Source: Prochlorococcus sp. AG-673-L20
Lineage (GTDB): Bacteria > Cyanobacteriota > Cyanobacteriia > PCC-6307 > Cyanobiaceae
Direction of reading: 5' to 3'
NCBI GenBank assembly: GCA_003211135.1
Contig: QCTN01000008.1
Location: forward strand, 1-60,760
DNA: 60,760 nucleotides
Part shown: in pieces, positions 47,865-56,615 of the stretch
Numbering within the stretch: position 1 is the first letter of the stretch
Layout: each line of letters begins with the position of its first letter
Notes under the pieces: model-generated
What the model was told of the DNA's origin: nothing
The model's database searches: none
What the model saw: the letters and a program-made list of their open reading frames with translations, nothing else
Made by a program: the position numbers and the translations under genes

Positions 47865-48122
47865 CTATCGCCCAACATTAAAAATAAAATCATGGAATTC
47901 TTGATTATTAAGATATAAAATAACTAAAAGTACTAAAATTATATTTAAAGCTAATACAACTGAACCAAATATATTTATCTGTTTTTTACCAGGCAATGTA
48001 TAAGTAAATTTTTTTCCTTTCAGAAAATCACCTAACCCCTTTTTCTGTTTCTTAAAGTCCTTAATAGGTTTAGCATTTTTAACTTCACTTTCAGAAAAAC
48101 CTTTTACCATTTCAACGTACAT
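47865..48122 (-). CDS. Small membrane protein, 85 aa
   Basis: A Lys-rich N-terminal ~50 residues (VKNAKPIKDFKKQKKGLGDF) precede one C-terminal membrane segment (IFGSVVLALNIILVLLVILYL). A short tail with an outward or lumenal end follows. The domain layout suggests a tail-anchored-like protein facing the cytoplasm. I recognise no family. A second Met (residue 5) is an alternative start. Confidence 0.55.
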   Translation of the reverse strand: MYVEMVKGFSESEVKNAKPIKDFKKQKKGLGDFLKGKKFTYTLPGKKQINIFGSVVLALNIILVLLVILYLNNQEFHDFIFNVGR

Positions 48123-48164
48123 AACAAATCAATAATATTCTAAATTTGAAAATTTCCTCAAGAA

Positions 48165-48503
48165 TTAACAATTTTTAATCACATATGGAAGCATTATTCC
48201 ATTTCTATTTTTCTTTAACTTTTTAAAGTAATAAGCTTCAATAAGTTCTGTTTGTAACCCCAAAATACTTGCCTGACATTTATATCTATTTTGCTCAGAC
48301 TCGACTGACTGCAATTTTTCAATTTCCGAAAATAAGTTCCTACATACTTTATATTGCAGATCTTTAAAGCATTCATTTGCTTTTCTTATAATTTCCGATT
48401 TATTTATTAATTGTCCGGCAAAAATAGGATTTAAAAATAAAACAAACAATAGGATTGAGAAACTTAGGAATTTCCTATAACTAAAAATAGTCACAAAGTT
48501 CAA
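48165..48503 (-). CDS. Small exported protein, 112 aa
   Basis: A clear signal peptide (residues ~9-29, ending in NPIFAG) leads into a helical, Cys-containing domain (C43, C54, C75 and C112 in NECFKDL, VCRNLF, YKCQAS and the terminal KNC). It looks like a secreted or periplasmic protein with possible disulfides. I recognise no family. It is on the same strand as HU and the two other minus-strand small genes. Confidence 0.5.
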   Translation of the reverse strand: MNFVTIFSYRKFLSFSILLFVLFLNPIFAGQLINKSEIIRKANECFKDLQYKVCRNLFSEIEKLQSVESEQNRYKCQASILGLQTELIEAYYFKKLKKNRNGIMLPYVIKNC

Positions 48504-48555
48504 ATCCTCCTAAAAAATCATATAAAAAAACCAATCCTTTTTTCTTTATAAAAAA

Positions 48556-48576
48556 AGGTGCTCAAAAAGAGCACCT
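48556..48576 (-). terminator. Intrinsic terminator downstream of HU
   Basis: On the minus strand an 8-bp GC-containing stem (aggtgctc/gagcacct) closes a 5-nt loop and is followed by six T residues. It begins 30 bp after the HU stop codon. It separates HU from the small exported protein gene. Confidence 0.85.
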
Positions 48577-48606
48577 AAATTAAGGACAAATAAAGCTTTT
48601 AAAGTT

Positions 48607-48882
48607 TTAGCCTTGAACTCTATCCTTAAAGAGTTTTCCTGCTGAAAATGTAGGAACTCTTTTAGCGGGAATCGCGATTTTTTCGCCAGTTTTAGGGTTT
48701 AAGCCCTGTCTAGCAGAACGATCCCTTGGCTCAAAAGAACCAAATCCCAGTATGGAGACTTTTTTGCCTTCCACTACTGAATCAACAATCGTTTCAATAG
48801 CTGCATCGACAACTAAAGATACATCTGTTTTTGTAAGCTCAGTACGAGCAGCTACAAGATTTACTAAATCAGCTTTGTTCAT
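48607..48882 (-). CDS. hup: DNA-binding protein HU
   Basis: A 91-residue histone-like DNA-bending dimer. The family signature GFGSFEPRDRSARQGLNPKTGE is present, as is the N-terminal helix MNKADLVNLVAARTELTKTDV. The C-terminus VPTFSAGKLFKDRVQG is typical. A terminator lies just downstream and a possible extended -10 lies 9 nt upstream of the start codon. Confidence 0.96.
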   Translation of the reverse strand: MNKADLVNLVAARTELTKTDVSLVVDAAIETIVDSVVEGKKVSILGFGSFEPRDRSARQGLNPKTGEKIAIPAKRVPTFSAGKLFKDRVQG

Positions 48883-48891
48883 TGAATTGTT

Positions 48892-48897
48892 TATATA
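48892..48897 (-). promoter_or_regulatory. Possible extended -10 element for hup
   Basis: On the minus strand, TGC precedes the hexamer TATATA, an extended -10 pattern. Only 9 nt separate it from the hup ATG, so a transcript starting there would be nearly leaderless. No Shine-Dalgarno is seen. This is a motif-based guess. Confidence 0.4.
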
Positions 48898-49181
48898 GCA
48901 GAGATTTGAAAGACAAGAGTTTTGAAATCAAGTCTAATTACCTCGAACTTGCATATCATATGGAGCAAATACAAATACGGCAACCAAAAATGCCGGCGGC
49001 GCAAAGCTTTATACAAAATTTAATGACAATTTTTGCTATTTAACAATATTCTTATATCTTTATTGTTTATAAGCAAAAAAAGTTATTTTGACCAAAATAT
49101 AGAGCCAGAACAGTTGCAATTACTGGTTTTTTTTTAAAAAATTTTAATTTCTATTTATAAAAAAACTTACATTTAACAGTA

Positions 49182-49337
49182 ATGAATTTAAGAATTTCAA
49201 ATATTTATTATTTTTTATTAACTTTCAGATATATTTGCTTCTCAGCACATGAGGGGGATATTCTTTCCATTGTGAAATCAAAAAAATTCAGTAGCATCCT
49301 AATCTTGAACCGAGGATTTGAACTTTTTTATGTATAA
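49182..49337 (+). CDS. Doubtful small ORF, 51 aa
   Basis: An ATG-to-TAA frame giving a peptide with a hydrophobic N-terminal part (NLRISNIYYFLLTFRYICF) and then a mixed region. It lies in the hup-glgX gap. Codon use is AT-driven and could arise by chance in this composition. No family is recognised. Confidence 0.2.
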   Translation: MNLRISNIYYFLLTFRYICFSAHEGDILSIVKSKKFSSILILNRGFELFYV

Positions 49338-49514
49338 ATATAAAACGAATAAAAGTGTATTTGATTAGAAATATTAAATTTTTTAAATTAAAAATATTGA
49401 TGAGTGAAACATCAAATTTGATTCTTTTTTTTTAAATTTGCACTTATGATTCTTAAAGTGAATTATTCAATTAAATTAGTTCATTCATAAAAAAATTAAA
49501 GAAATAAAGAAACA

Positions 49515-51548
49515 GTGAATGATATAAAGGTAGGAAAACCATTGCCTCTGGGCAGTTCAATAACTTCAGAAGGTGTTAATTTCTCTCTAATCGCTACAAA
49601 TGCAGAATATATAGAAATTTTATTATTCGAGAAAGCAGATTCAGTTGCTCCTAAAACAATCTTTAAGTTAGATCATAGTCATAAGACTGGGTCTTATTGG
49701 CATGCTGAAATAAATAATCTCAAAGAGGGTTCAATCTATGCTTTTAGAGTAAAACAGAATGATAATGGACTAAATAAAAATTATTCTAAAACTGTTCTCA
49801 TAGATCCTTGTTCAAGAGGCATTACTGGATGGAGTAAATACAAAAGGAAAAATGCACTCAACAATATAGATAACATGGATTGTTGTCTTAAAAGTGTTGT
49901 TTGTGAAAGAAAATCTTTTAATTTTAAAGATTTCCCTAGACCTAAACACTCATGGAAAGAAACTATTATTTATGAGTTGCATATAAAAGCATTTACTCAA
50001 TCCTCTAATGAAGAAGAAAGTTGTTTTAAAAAATTTTTAAATAAAATTCCATATCTTAAAAAACTTGGCATAACTAGTATTGAATTACTTCCAGTGTTTT
50101 GTTTTGACCCAAATGATGCTCCTAATGGATTAGAAAATTTCTGGGGATATAGTCCTATTAACTGGTTTACTCCACATTTTCAATATCTTTCGAATAATTC
50201 CGCCAAAGAGAATAGAGAGGAATTTAGAAAATTTGTGGAAGAATGCCATAAAGCAAACATTGAAGTTATTTTAGATGTGGTTTATAACCATACCTCTGAA
50301 GGAGATTATCAAGGACCTGCTATATCTTGGAAAGGAATAGATGAAAATCTTTACTATTTCATCGACAAAGATAAAAATTATCAGGATGTCTCTGGATGTG
50401 GAAACACAATAGCAGCAAATAGAGGATTAGTTAGAAAATTAATATTAGAGTCATTAAAATGCTGGGTAAATGAATTAGGCGTTGATGGTTTTAGGTTTGA
50501 TTTAGGTATTGCTTTATCTAGAGGTGAAGATCTAATCCCTCTTGATAATCCACCAATTTTTGAAGATATTGAATGTGATCCTGAACTTGCCGATATCAAA
50601 TTTATTAGTGAACCTTGGGATTGTGGAGGATTATATAAATTAAACGATTTCCCATCTAAGAAAACGTTTACATGGAATGGGCATTTCAGAGATGACTTAA
50701 GAAGATTTTGGAAAGGAGATAAAGATACGGCTTGGAACATGAGTGACAAAATCAAAGGTAGTCCATCACATTACAAGGAAAATAGTTTCTTACCAAAGTC
50801 TATAAATTTCATAACTTCTCACGATGGATTTACACTAAAAGATTTAGTTACCTTTAACAAAAAACATAATTTCGCAAATAAAGAGCAAAATAGAGATGGA
50901 GATAACCACAACAATTCATGGAATCATGGAGTGGAAGGACCTACTTCAGACTTATTAATTAAAAAGTTAAGAAAGCGGCAACAAAAAAATCTACTTTTGA
51001 GTTTATTCATTTCAAAAGGAGTCCCTATGTTGCTAATGGGTGATGAGATCGGAAGATCTCAAGGCGGTAATAATAATTCTTGGTGCCAAAACAATTCTTT
51101 GGGTTGGATGAATTGGGATGAGAATCAACAAGATTTAGAACTGTTAAATTACATAAAGTATTTAATAAAAATAAGAAAAAAATTTATTAATTTTTTTAAT
51201 CCTATTTCTTCAACAAATACAAAAGATTTTGACAATTTAGTAAATTATTATTGGCATGGTCCAAAGTTAGAAAGCCCAGATTGGAGTAGTTGGTCACATA
51301 CAGTTGCATTAAGCATCAATAAAGGTGAAAATAATCCTTTAATTTGGGCTGGCTTGAATGCATATTCAAAAAGTATTGATTTTTATCTGCCAAAATCTAA
51401 AAGTAAATGGTTCAAAGTTATTGATACTAATCAGTCTGGAACCACCAAGCCTATCCCCATTACAGATACTTTTATTAAAGTAGATAATAGAAGCTCTGTG
51501 TTAATTATTTCAGAAGAAGTATTTGGAACAAAAAATAATATAATCTAA
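49515..51548 (+). CDS. glgX: Isoamylase / glycogen debranching enzyme
   Basis: Hydrolyses alpha-1,6 branches in glycogen. An N-terminal CBM48 domain (GSSITSEGVNFSLIATNAEYIE) precedes the GH13 barrel. Barrel motifs are DVVYNHTSEGDYQGP, DGFRFDL with the nucleophile D329, FISEPWDCGG with the acid E366, and ITSHDGFTL with the His-Asp pair. Length of 677 aa is normal. The start is GTG at 49515. It ends 1 bp before the convergent tRNA-Gly. Confidence 0.93.
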   Translation: MNDIKVGKPLPLGSSITSEGVNFSLIATNAEYIEILLFEKADSVAPKTIFKLDHSHKTGSYWHAEINNLKEGSIYAFRVKQNDNGLNKNYSKTVLIDPCSRGITGWSKYKRKNALNNIDNMDCCLKSVVCERKSFNFKDFPRPKHSWKETIIYELHIKAFTQSSNEEESCFKKFLNKIPYLKKLGITSIELLPVFCFDPNDAPNGLENFWGYSPINWFTPHFQYLSNNSAKENREEFRKFVEECHKANIEVILDVVYNHTSEGDYQGPAISWKGIDENLYYFIDKDKNYQDVSGCGNTIAANRGLVRKLILESLKCWVNELGVDGFRFDLGIALSRGEDLIPLDNPPIFEDIECDPELADIKFISEPWDCGGLYKLNDFPSKKTFTWNGHFRDDLRRFWKGDKDTAWNMSDKIKGSPSHYKENSFLPKSINFITSHDGFTLKDLVTFNKKHNFANKEQNRDGDNHNNSWNHGVEGPTSDLLIKKLRKRQQKNLLLSLFISKGVPMLLMGDEIGRSQGGNNNSWCQNNSLGWMNWDENQQDLELLNYIKYLIKIRKKFINFFNPISSTNTKDFDNLVNYYWHGPKLESPDWSSWSHTVALSINKGENNPLIWAGLNAYSKSIDFYLPKSKSKWFKVIDTNQSGTTKPIPITDTFIKVDNRSSVLIISEEVFGTKNNII

Positions 51549-51549
51549 A

Positions 51550-51620
51550 AGCGGGCGGCGGGAATCGAACCCGCATCTTCAGCTTGGAAGGCTGAGGTTT
51601 TACCACTAAACCACGCCCGC
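51550..51620 (-). tRNA. trnG: tRNA-Gly (anticodon TCC)
   Basis: On the minus strand the acceptor stem gcgggcg pairs with cgcccgc, with U73 as discriminator. The anticodon stem tcagc/gctga closes the loop cttccaa, giving anticodon TCC. The T-arm gcgggttcgattcccgc is canonical. CCA is not encoded. It lies between the convergent end of glgX and the divergent transporter gene. Confidence 0.96.
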
Positions 51621-51681
51621 AATAAGTAATAGAATTACCTTTGCAATAATACATTATCAAACAATCAACAAAGAAAAAAGA

Positions 51682-53079
51682 TTGGAAAATTCACACTCAA
51701 AAAATATAACCGGATCAAGAACAAGATTAATGTTCTCTTATGGACTTGGAGATGCAGGCACAGGTCTAGCCGCCACGCAATTTGGCTTCTTCCTTTTTAG
51801 ATTCTTTATTTGTTCTGCAGGTTTACCCGTTTTAATTGCAGGTTCATTACTAATGTTGATAAAAATATGGGATGCAATAAACGATCCATTAATAGGATGG
51901 TTAAGTGATAGGACAAAGTCGAGATGGGGTCCAAGGATCCCTTGGATGCTAATTGCTGCAGTACCTCTTGGGCTTTCTTTAGCGGCAATTTGGTGGATCC
52001 CCTCTGGTCCTGTAATAAACAAGTCTCTCTACTATACTGTGATTTCAATAATAGTAATGACTGCTTATACAAGTATTAATCTTCCTTTCGCAGCTCTATC
52101 TACAGAAATCTCAGAAAAAACTTCAATAAGAACTAGGTTGAATGCCGCAAGATTTACAGGCTCAATAATAGCTGGATTAACTGGTTTAATAATAGCTGGA
52201 GTGGTTTTAAATTTAGAAGGATTAGCTAATAACGAATATTTTGTGATGGGCAAAATTAGCGGTTTTATAGCAGTAATAACAACCTTATTATCTTGCTGGG
52301 GACTAGCCCCATATGCAAAAAAAGCCAGACGGCCATCTGGGAAAGCTGAACCAATTAAACTTCAATTCAAGAGAATATTTAATAACAAAAAATTTCTTAA
52401 AGTAATTTCTCTTTATATTTTACTTTGGTGTGCCTTGCAGTTAATGCAAACAGTCGCGTTAATTTATGTAGAGGATGTTCTTAATGTGCCTTCAGAAATT
52501 GCTAACTGGGTTCCAATACCATTCCAAATAAGTGCACTAATAGGATTACAAATATGGGCAAGAGTTTCAAATAAGTTGAACAGAATTTCAGCTTTAAACT
52601 ATGGTGCAATTATTTGGATTGTTTCTTGTACAGCAGCATTATTTTTACCTTCTTTATCAAAAGTTTCTTCTCTAGAAGATGGCTTTTTCCTTAATTTTGA
52701 TAACCTTATACTATTTATAATTTTGATTGTCATAATCTGTTTAATTGGAATAGGAGCTTCAACCGCTTATTTAATACCTTGGTCACTACTTCCTGATGCA
52801 ATAGATGAAGATCCAGAAAAACCAGCAGGCCTTTATACTGCTTGGATGGTTCTTATTCAGAAAATTGGCATTGGACTTAGTGTTCAAGTATTAGGTTTAT
52901 TACTATATATATCTGGTTATCAATCATGTTATGTGGACAATTCTAGTTTAAATATTATTGAACAATCATCTTTAGCTCAATTAACCATTAGGTTATGTAT
53001 TGGTTTCATACCTTCTTTATTAGTAATAGTTGGACTATTTATAATGCGAAAGTGGGATCAAAAATTATTAACCAATTAA
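51682..53079 (+). CDS. GPH-type sugar/cation symporter (MFS)
   Basis: A 465-residue transporter with about 12 hydrophobic segments. The N-terminal GDAGTGLAATQFGFFLFRFF and the loop DAINDPLIGWLSDRTKSRWGPR are the signature of the glycoside-pentoside-hexuronide family (melibiose-permease-like). The midpoint loop (KKARRPSGKAEPIKL) is basic. The substrate is not determined. Start is TTG at 51682. Its position after glgX hints at sugar handling, but that is inference. Confidence 0.85.
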   Translation: MENSHSKNITGSRTRLMFSYGLGDAGTGLAATQFGFFLFRFFICSAGLPVLIAGSLLMLIKIWDAINDPLIGWLSDRTKSRWGPRIPWMLIAAVPLGLSLAAIWWIPSGPVINKSLYYTVISIIVMTAYTSINLPFAALSTEISEKTSIRTRLNAARFTGSIIAGLTGLIIAGVVLNLEGLANNEYFVMGKISGFIAVITTLLSCWGLAPYAKKARRPSGKAEPIKLQFKRIFNNKKFLKVISLYILLWCALQLMQTVALIYVEDVLNVPSEIANWVPIPFQISALIGLQIWARVSNKLNRISALNYGAIIWIVSCTAALFLPSLSKVSSLEDGFFLNFDNLILFIILIVIICLIGIGASTAYLIPWSLLPDAIDEDPEKPAGLYTAWMVLIQKIGIGLSVQVLGLLLYISGYQSCYVDNSSLNIIEQSSLAQLTIRLCIGFIPSLLVIVGLFIMRKWDQKLLTN

Positions 53080-53088
53080 TATAGAAAC

Positions 53089-53844
53089 ATGAATTATCCA
53101 AAGTTTTTTAAAAGACTTGTTGGCAGCCTCATTATTGGAGGACAAGCAATTAACTATATCTTTAGAGGTAAAATTTCAAAAAACGATCTTTTTGAACAGC
53201 TCATGGAATCAGGTCCTGGAAGTTTACTAATTGTTTTGATTACAGGCATTGCGGCAGGTACAGTTTTTAATATTCAGGTAGCTTCCCAACTAACAAGCAT
53301 GGGGGTTTCAAGTGAAATAGGCGGCTTACTAGCTGTAGGAATGGCAAGGGAAATGGCTCCTCTTCTAACTGCTACTTTAATGACTGGCAAAGTCGCTACT
53401 GCATATGCAGCTCAACTTGGAACGATGAAGGTTACAGAACAAATAGAAGCTATAACAATGTTAAGAACTGAACCAATTCAATATTTAGTAGTTCCAAGAT
53501 TACTTTCTATGATAATTATGTCACCAATACAATGTCTTTTATTTTTATCTGTTGCTTTATGGAGTGGACAAATCTGGAGCACTATTTTTTATAACGTTCC
53601 TCCCATTGTTTTTTGGACCTCTGTTCGTTCTGGTAATGTAAGCTTAACTAGTTCAGACTTATCATCCATGATAATTAAATCCGTAGTTTTCGGATTACTA
53701 ATATCAATTATTGCCTGTGGATATGGCCTTACTACTAAGGGAGGTCCAAAAGAAGTAGGAACAAGTACAACAGGTGCCGTGGTATTGACTCTTGTTACTG
53801 TATCTTTAATGGATGTAGTTCTAACACAAATATTATTTGGATAA
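53089..53844 (+). CDS. MlaE-like ABC transporter permease
   Basis: A 251-residue membrane protein of the MlaE/YrbE (Ycf63) family, which moves lipids between membranes with an ATPase and an MCE protein. Hallmarks are ITGIAAGTVFNIQVASQL, GMAREMAPLLTATLMTGKV, AAQLGTMKVTEQIEAI and the C-terminal TTGAVVLTLVTVSLMDVVLTQILFG. ATPase and MCE genes are not in the window. It is followed by DUF3119, DUF3086 and plsY, so the group may handle membrane lipids. Confidence 0.9.
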   Translation: MNYPKFFKRLVGSLIIGGQAINYIFRGKISKNDLFEQLMESGPGSLLIVLITGIAAGTVFNIQVASQLTSMGVSSEIGGLLAVGMAREMAPLLTATLMTGKVATAYAAQLGTMKVTEQIEAITMLRTEPIQYLVVPRLLSMIIMSPIQCLLFLSVALWSGQIWSTIFYNVPPIVFWTSVRSGNVSLTSSDLSSMIIKSVVFGLLISIIACGYGLTTKGGPKEVGTSTTGAVVLTLVTVSLMDVVLTQILFG

Positions 53845-53848
53845 ATCG

Positions 53849-54253
53849 ATGTTTAATACTAAATCAAAGATAACTGAGCCAGTAACAATCTCTCCATCTT
53901 TTCAATTACCAATAATCCTAATAATTTTAAGCTTTATGCTCCTATTTCTAAATATTGGTTATTGGCCCACAATAGTATTTGCTGCATTTAGCTTTTTTTT
54001 ATTGCTCCAATCATTTACTTTAAGAATAAAAATCACTAATGAAGATTTTGTAGTTTTGCAACTTGGAAAAGAAATTAGAACCTTTCCATTTAAAAATTGG
54101 ATCTCTTGGAAATTCTTTTTTCCCATAATCCCTGGTATTTTTTACTTTAGAGAAAAGTCTAGCCCTCATTTATTACCTATACTATTTAATCCAGAGCAAC
54201 TAAAAAACGAACTTATAAGGAAAGTTGAATCTCTAGAAATTAAAAACCCTTAA
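53849..54253 (+). CDS. DUF3119-family membrane protein
   Basis: A 134-residue protein with two adjacent hydrophobic segments (IILIILSFMLLFLNIGY and TIVFAAFSFFLLLQSF). The C-terminal half is soluble and looks like a PH-like fold: FVVLQLGKEIRTFPFKNWISWKFF. The family is cyanobacteria- and plastid-specific by my recollection. I start at ATG 53849; a TTG at 53837 that overlaps the permease by 8 bp is an alternative. Confidence 0.75.
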   Translation: MFNTKSKITEPVTISPSFQLPIILIILSFMLLFLNIGYWPTIVFAAFSFFLLLQSFTLRIKITNEDFVVLQLGKEIRTFPFKNWISWKFFFPIIPGIFYFREKSSPHLLPILFNPEQLKNELIRKVESLEIKNP

Positions 54254-54287
54254 AAATAAATTTTTGATTAATTACAAATTTAATTAA

Positions 54288-55298
54288 ATGACTAATACTA
54301 AAGTTTCTAATGATAATCCTGATAAGGAATCAATAATCAATAAATCAATTACAAAAGCAAAAGATAATGAGATTATCAAAAATAAAACAATTCATAATAA
54401 AAAGGTAACTTCTGTAAGCAAAAAACCTAATAAATCTGTAGATGATATATCAAATGAAATCTTTAGCGAGCTTATTTCAAAAAAAATCTCTTTAGTTAAA
54501 GAGATAAAAGATTTAGAAACAAAAAAAAATGAATTAGATAAAGATATTGAATCAAATTTCAAGGGTCAATCAGATAATATTGCTAAAAGAGTAAAGGGAT
54601 TCCAAGAATATTTAACGGGCTCTTTACAGAACCTTTCACAAAATGTAGAAAAACTAGAATTAGTTTCACAACCAATAGTTGTTAAGCCTTCGCCTCTTGA
54701 TGAAAAAAAAGAGGCTTCAAACAAAAATGAATTAATTGCCGTTCCTGCCTTATCTGAAACATTTAAACCAGATGAACAACTCATTAGAAGTTGTTTCTCA
54801 AATTTCATAGAACAGCCTGATTTTTATTCAGAACCGTGGAAATTAAGACGAAGCCTTGATTCATCAGATATTGAAGTCATGGATGATTGGTTCTTTAATA
54901 TGGGTGGAAGGGGATCCCTAGAGAGCAGGGGATCTAGGCAAAAAAATGCTTTATTATCTGCTGGATTAATAGCTATTCTTGGTGAATTGTATGGTGACCA
55001 GTTTCAAACTCTAATATTGGCCTCTCAACCTGAGAGATTAGGAGAGTGGAGGAGAGTTTTACAAGATTCCTTAGGTCTTACAAGAGATGATTTTGGACCT
55101 AATAGTGGCATTGTTCTTTTTGAAAGACCAGAAGGCGTTATAGAAAGAGCTGACAGATTAGAGGCTAATGAAGAATTGCCATTTATTATTGTGGATGCAG
55201 CAGAAACATCTGTAGAAATACCAATTCTTCAATTCCCATTATGGCTTGCCTTCGCAGGCTCAAATGATGAAATTTATGATGATCTTGAACTAAATTAA
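54288..55298 (+). CDS. DUF3086-family protein
   Basis: A 336-residue cytoplasmic protein. Residues ~1-60 are Lys/Asn-rich and likely disordered, then a coiled coil follows ([20 protein letters not shown]). From ~150 there is a conserved globular domain with [27 protein letters not shown] and [23 protein letters not shown]. The family is cyanobacterial and uncharacterised; the call is from recollection. It lies 5 bp before plsY. Confidence 0.75.
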   Translation: MTNTKVSNDNPDKESIINKSITKAKDNEIIKNKTIHNKKVTSVSKKPNKSVDDISNEIFSELISKKISLVKEIKDLETKKNELDKDIESNFKGQSDNIAKRVKGFQEYLTGSLQNLSQNVEKLELVSQPIVVKPSPLDEKKEASNKNELIAVPALSETFKPDEQLIRSCFSNFIEQPDFYSEPWKLRRSLDSSDIEVMDDWFFNMGGRGSLESRGSRQKNALLSAGLIAILGELYGDQFQTLILASQPERLGEWRRVLQDSLGLTRDDFGPNSGIVLFERPEGVIERADRLEANEELPFIIVDAAETSVEIPILQFPLWLAFAGSNDEIYDDLELN

Positions 55299-55303
55299 CT
55301 TCT

Positions 55304-55900
55304 ATGCATATTTTAATTATTTCTATAAGTTATTTTTTGGGATCACTGCCAACAGGATTCTTATTTGGTAAATTTCTAAAAAATATTGATCTAAGACTTA
55401 TAGGATCTGGATCAACAGGGGCAACGAATGTTTTAAGAAATGTTGGGAAATGGCCTGCTTTTTTTGTTTTTATTATTGATGTAGCCAAAGGTCTTATTGC
55501 CGTTAAGATTGCTCAACATTATACAAATCAAAACTTATTTGAAGTTTTAGCAGGGATTGCTGCTATTTTAGGACATATATGGCCAATATGGTTAAAAGGG
55601 AAAGGTGGTAAGGCAGTAGCCACAGGTTTAGGAATGTTTATTGCTCTTTCTTGGAAAGTAGGATTTGCATCATTGGGGATTTTTTTAATAATTCTTGCAA
55701 AATCTAAGATTGTATCTTTATCGAGTATCTCAGCTGCAATTTTTTTACCATTTTTGATGTATTTGGATATTGGATCTACTAATCATCCTTACTTCTTGAT
55801 TAGTTTAGTTGTATCAATATTAGTTATTTGGAAGCATAGAACAAATATTAGACGATTACTTAAAGGAGAAGAATCAAAAATTAATGACATTAACAAATAG
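55304..55900 (+). CDS. plsY: Acyl-phosphate glycerol-3-phosphate acyltransferase
   Basis: Inner-membrane enzyme that transfers an acyl group from acyl-phosphate to G3P to start phospholipid synthesis. Conserved motifs are [45 protein letters not shown] and [15 protein letters not shown]. About five membrane segments are visible. Length of 198 aa is normal. It overlaps the convergent pyrF by 11 bp. Confidence 0.94.
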   Translation: MHILIISISYFLGSLPTGFLFGKFLKNIDLRLIGSGSTGATNVLRNVGKWPAFFVFIIDVAKGLIAVKIAQHYTNQNLFEVLAGIAAILGHIWPIWLKGKGGKAVATGLGMFIALSWKVGFASLGIFLIILAKSKIVSLSSISAAIFLPFLMYLDIGSTNHPYFLISLVVSILVIWKHRTNIRRLLKGEESKINDINK

Positions 55901-56609
55901 ACTCGCAGATATCCAAAAAAGCCTTATTGGGATCTTTAGCTTTCGTGATAGCTCTTCCAATAACTAATTTAGAAGCTCCATTACTTATTGCTTCATAAGG
56001 AGTCATTATTCTATTTTGATCATCTTTTTTTTGAATCTTCGTCCTAATACCAGGCGTAATTAATTCGAAATTATTTTCATACATTGATCTCAATATTTTT
56101 GCTTCCCATGGGGAACAAACGCATCCATCTAATCCAGCATTAAAAGACAATTTTGCAAGCCTAATAACATTTTCCTCAATCGAGTTTTTTCTATCAAGAT
56201 CAATTTGGAATTCTTCACTAGACAAGCTAGTTAAAACAGTTATCCCTAAAATACAAGGAGGATTTACAGTAGCTATTTTTGCTCCTTCTAAAGATGCCTT
56301 TTTTGATGCAGTTAGAGCTTTAGAACCTGCTGAAGCATGAACAGAAATAATATCAACTCCTAGTTTGGATACCTCATAACAAGCAGCGCTCATAGTATTC
56401 GGAATATCGTGAAATTTAAGATCTAAGAAAATTTTTTTATTTAAATTTTTCAAAATTTTAATAACACTGGGTCCCTCCCTCGTGAAAAGTTCTAAGCCAA
56501 CTTTTACCCATTTAATATTGGGACATCTATCTAGCAATAATTTTGCTTGAGATATATCTAATCCATCAATAGCTAATATTATTTTTTCTTCTGAATTAAT
56601 TTTTTTCAT
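55890..56609 (-). CDS. pyrF: Orotidine-5'-phosphate decarboxylase
   Basis: Last step of UMP synthesis. The catalytic Asp-Lys-Asp set lies in [14 protein letters not shown], and the C-terminal phosphate loop is [13 protein letters not shown]. The TIM-barrel length (239 aa) is normal. It lies 6 bp after tyrS and shares a transcript with DUF1825-tyrS. Confidence 0.95.
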   Translation of the reverse strand: MKKINSEEKIILAIDGLDISQAKLLLDRCPNIKWVKVGLELFTREGPSVIKILKNLNKKIFLDLKFHDIPNTMSAACYEVSKLGVDIISVHASAGSKALTASKKASLEGAKIATVNPPCILGITVLTSLSSEEFQIDLDRKNSIEENVIRLAKLSFNAGLDGCVCSPWEAKILRSMYENNFELITPGIRTKIQKKDDQNRIMTPYEAISNGASKLVIGRAITKAKDPNKAFLDICESIC

Positions 56610-56615
56610 TTAATT

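Larger units (their letters stand above)
48883..49514. other. 632-bp region without a convincing gene, between hup and glgX
   Basis: The longest gene-poor stretch of the window. It is extremely AT-rich. It holds a weak 51-codon ORF (49182-49337) and a hairpin-like ccag/ctgg (49105-49126) followed by nine T residues. A short string near 49299-49324 resembles the T-loop end of a tRNA read on the minus strand. It must contain the hup and glgX promoters. An unannotated small RNA is possible, but nothing here proves one. Confidence 0.6.

Noticed and set aside
51682-53079. Horizontally acquired sugar transporter near tRNA-Gly
   Set aside because: Base composition matches the neighbours and no mobility genes are present; the tRNA proximity alone is weak evidence.
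54288-54420. Possible low-complexity gene artefact in the Lys/Asn-rich start of the DUF3086 protein
   Set aside because: The conserved domain downstream is in frame and the tail fits AT-biased disordered N-termini in this genome.
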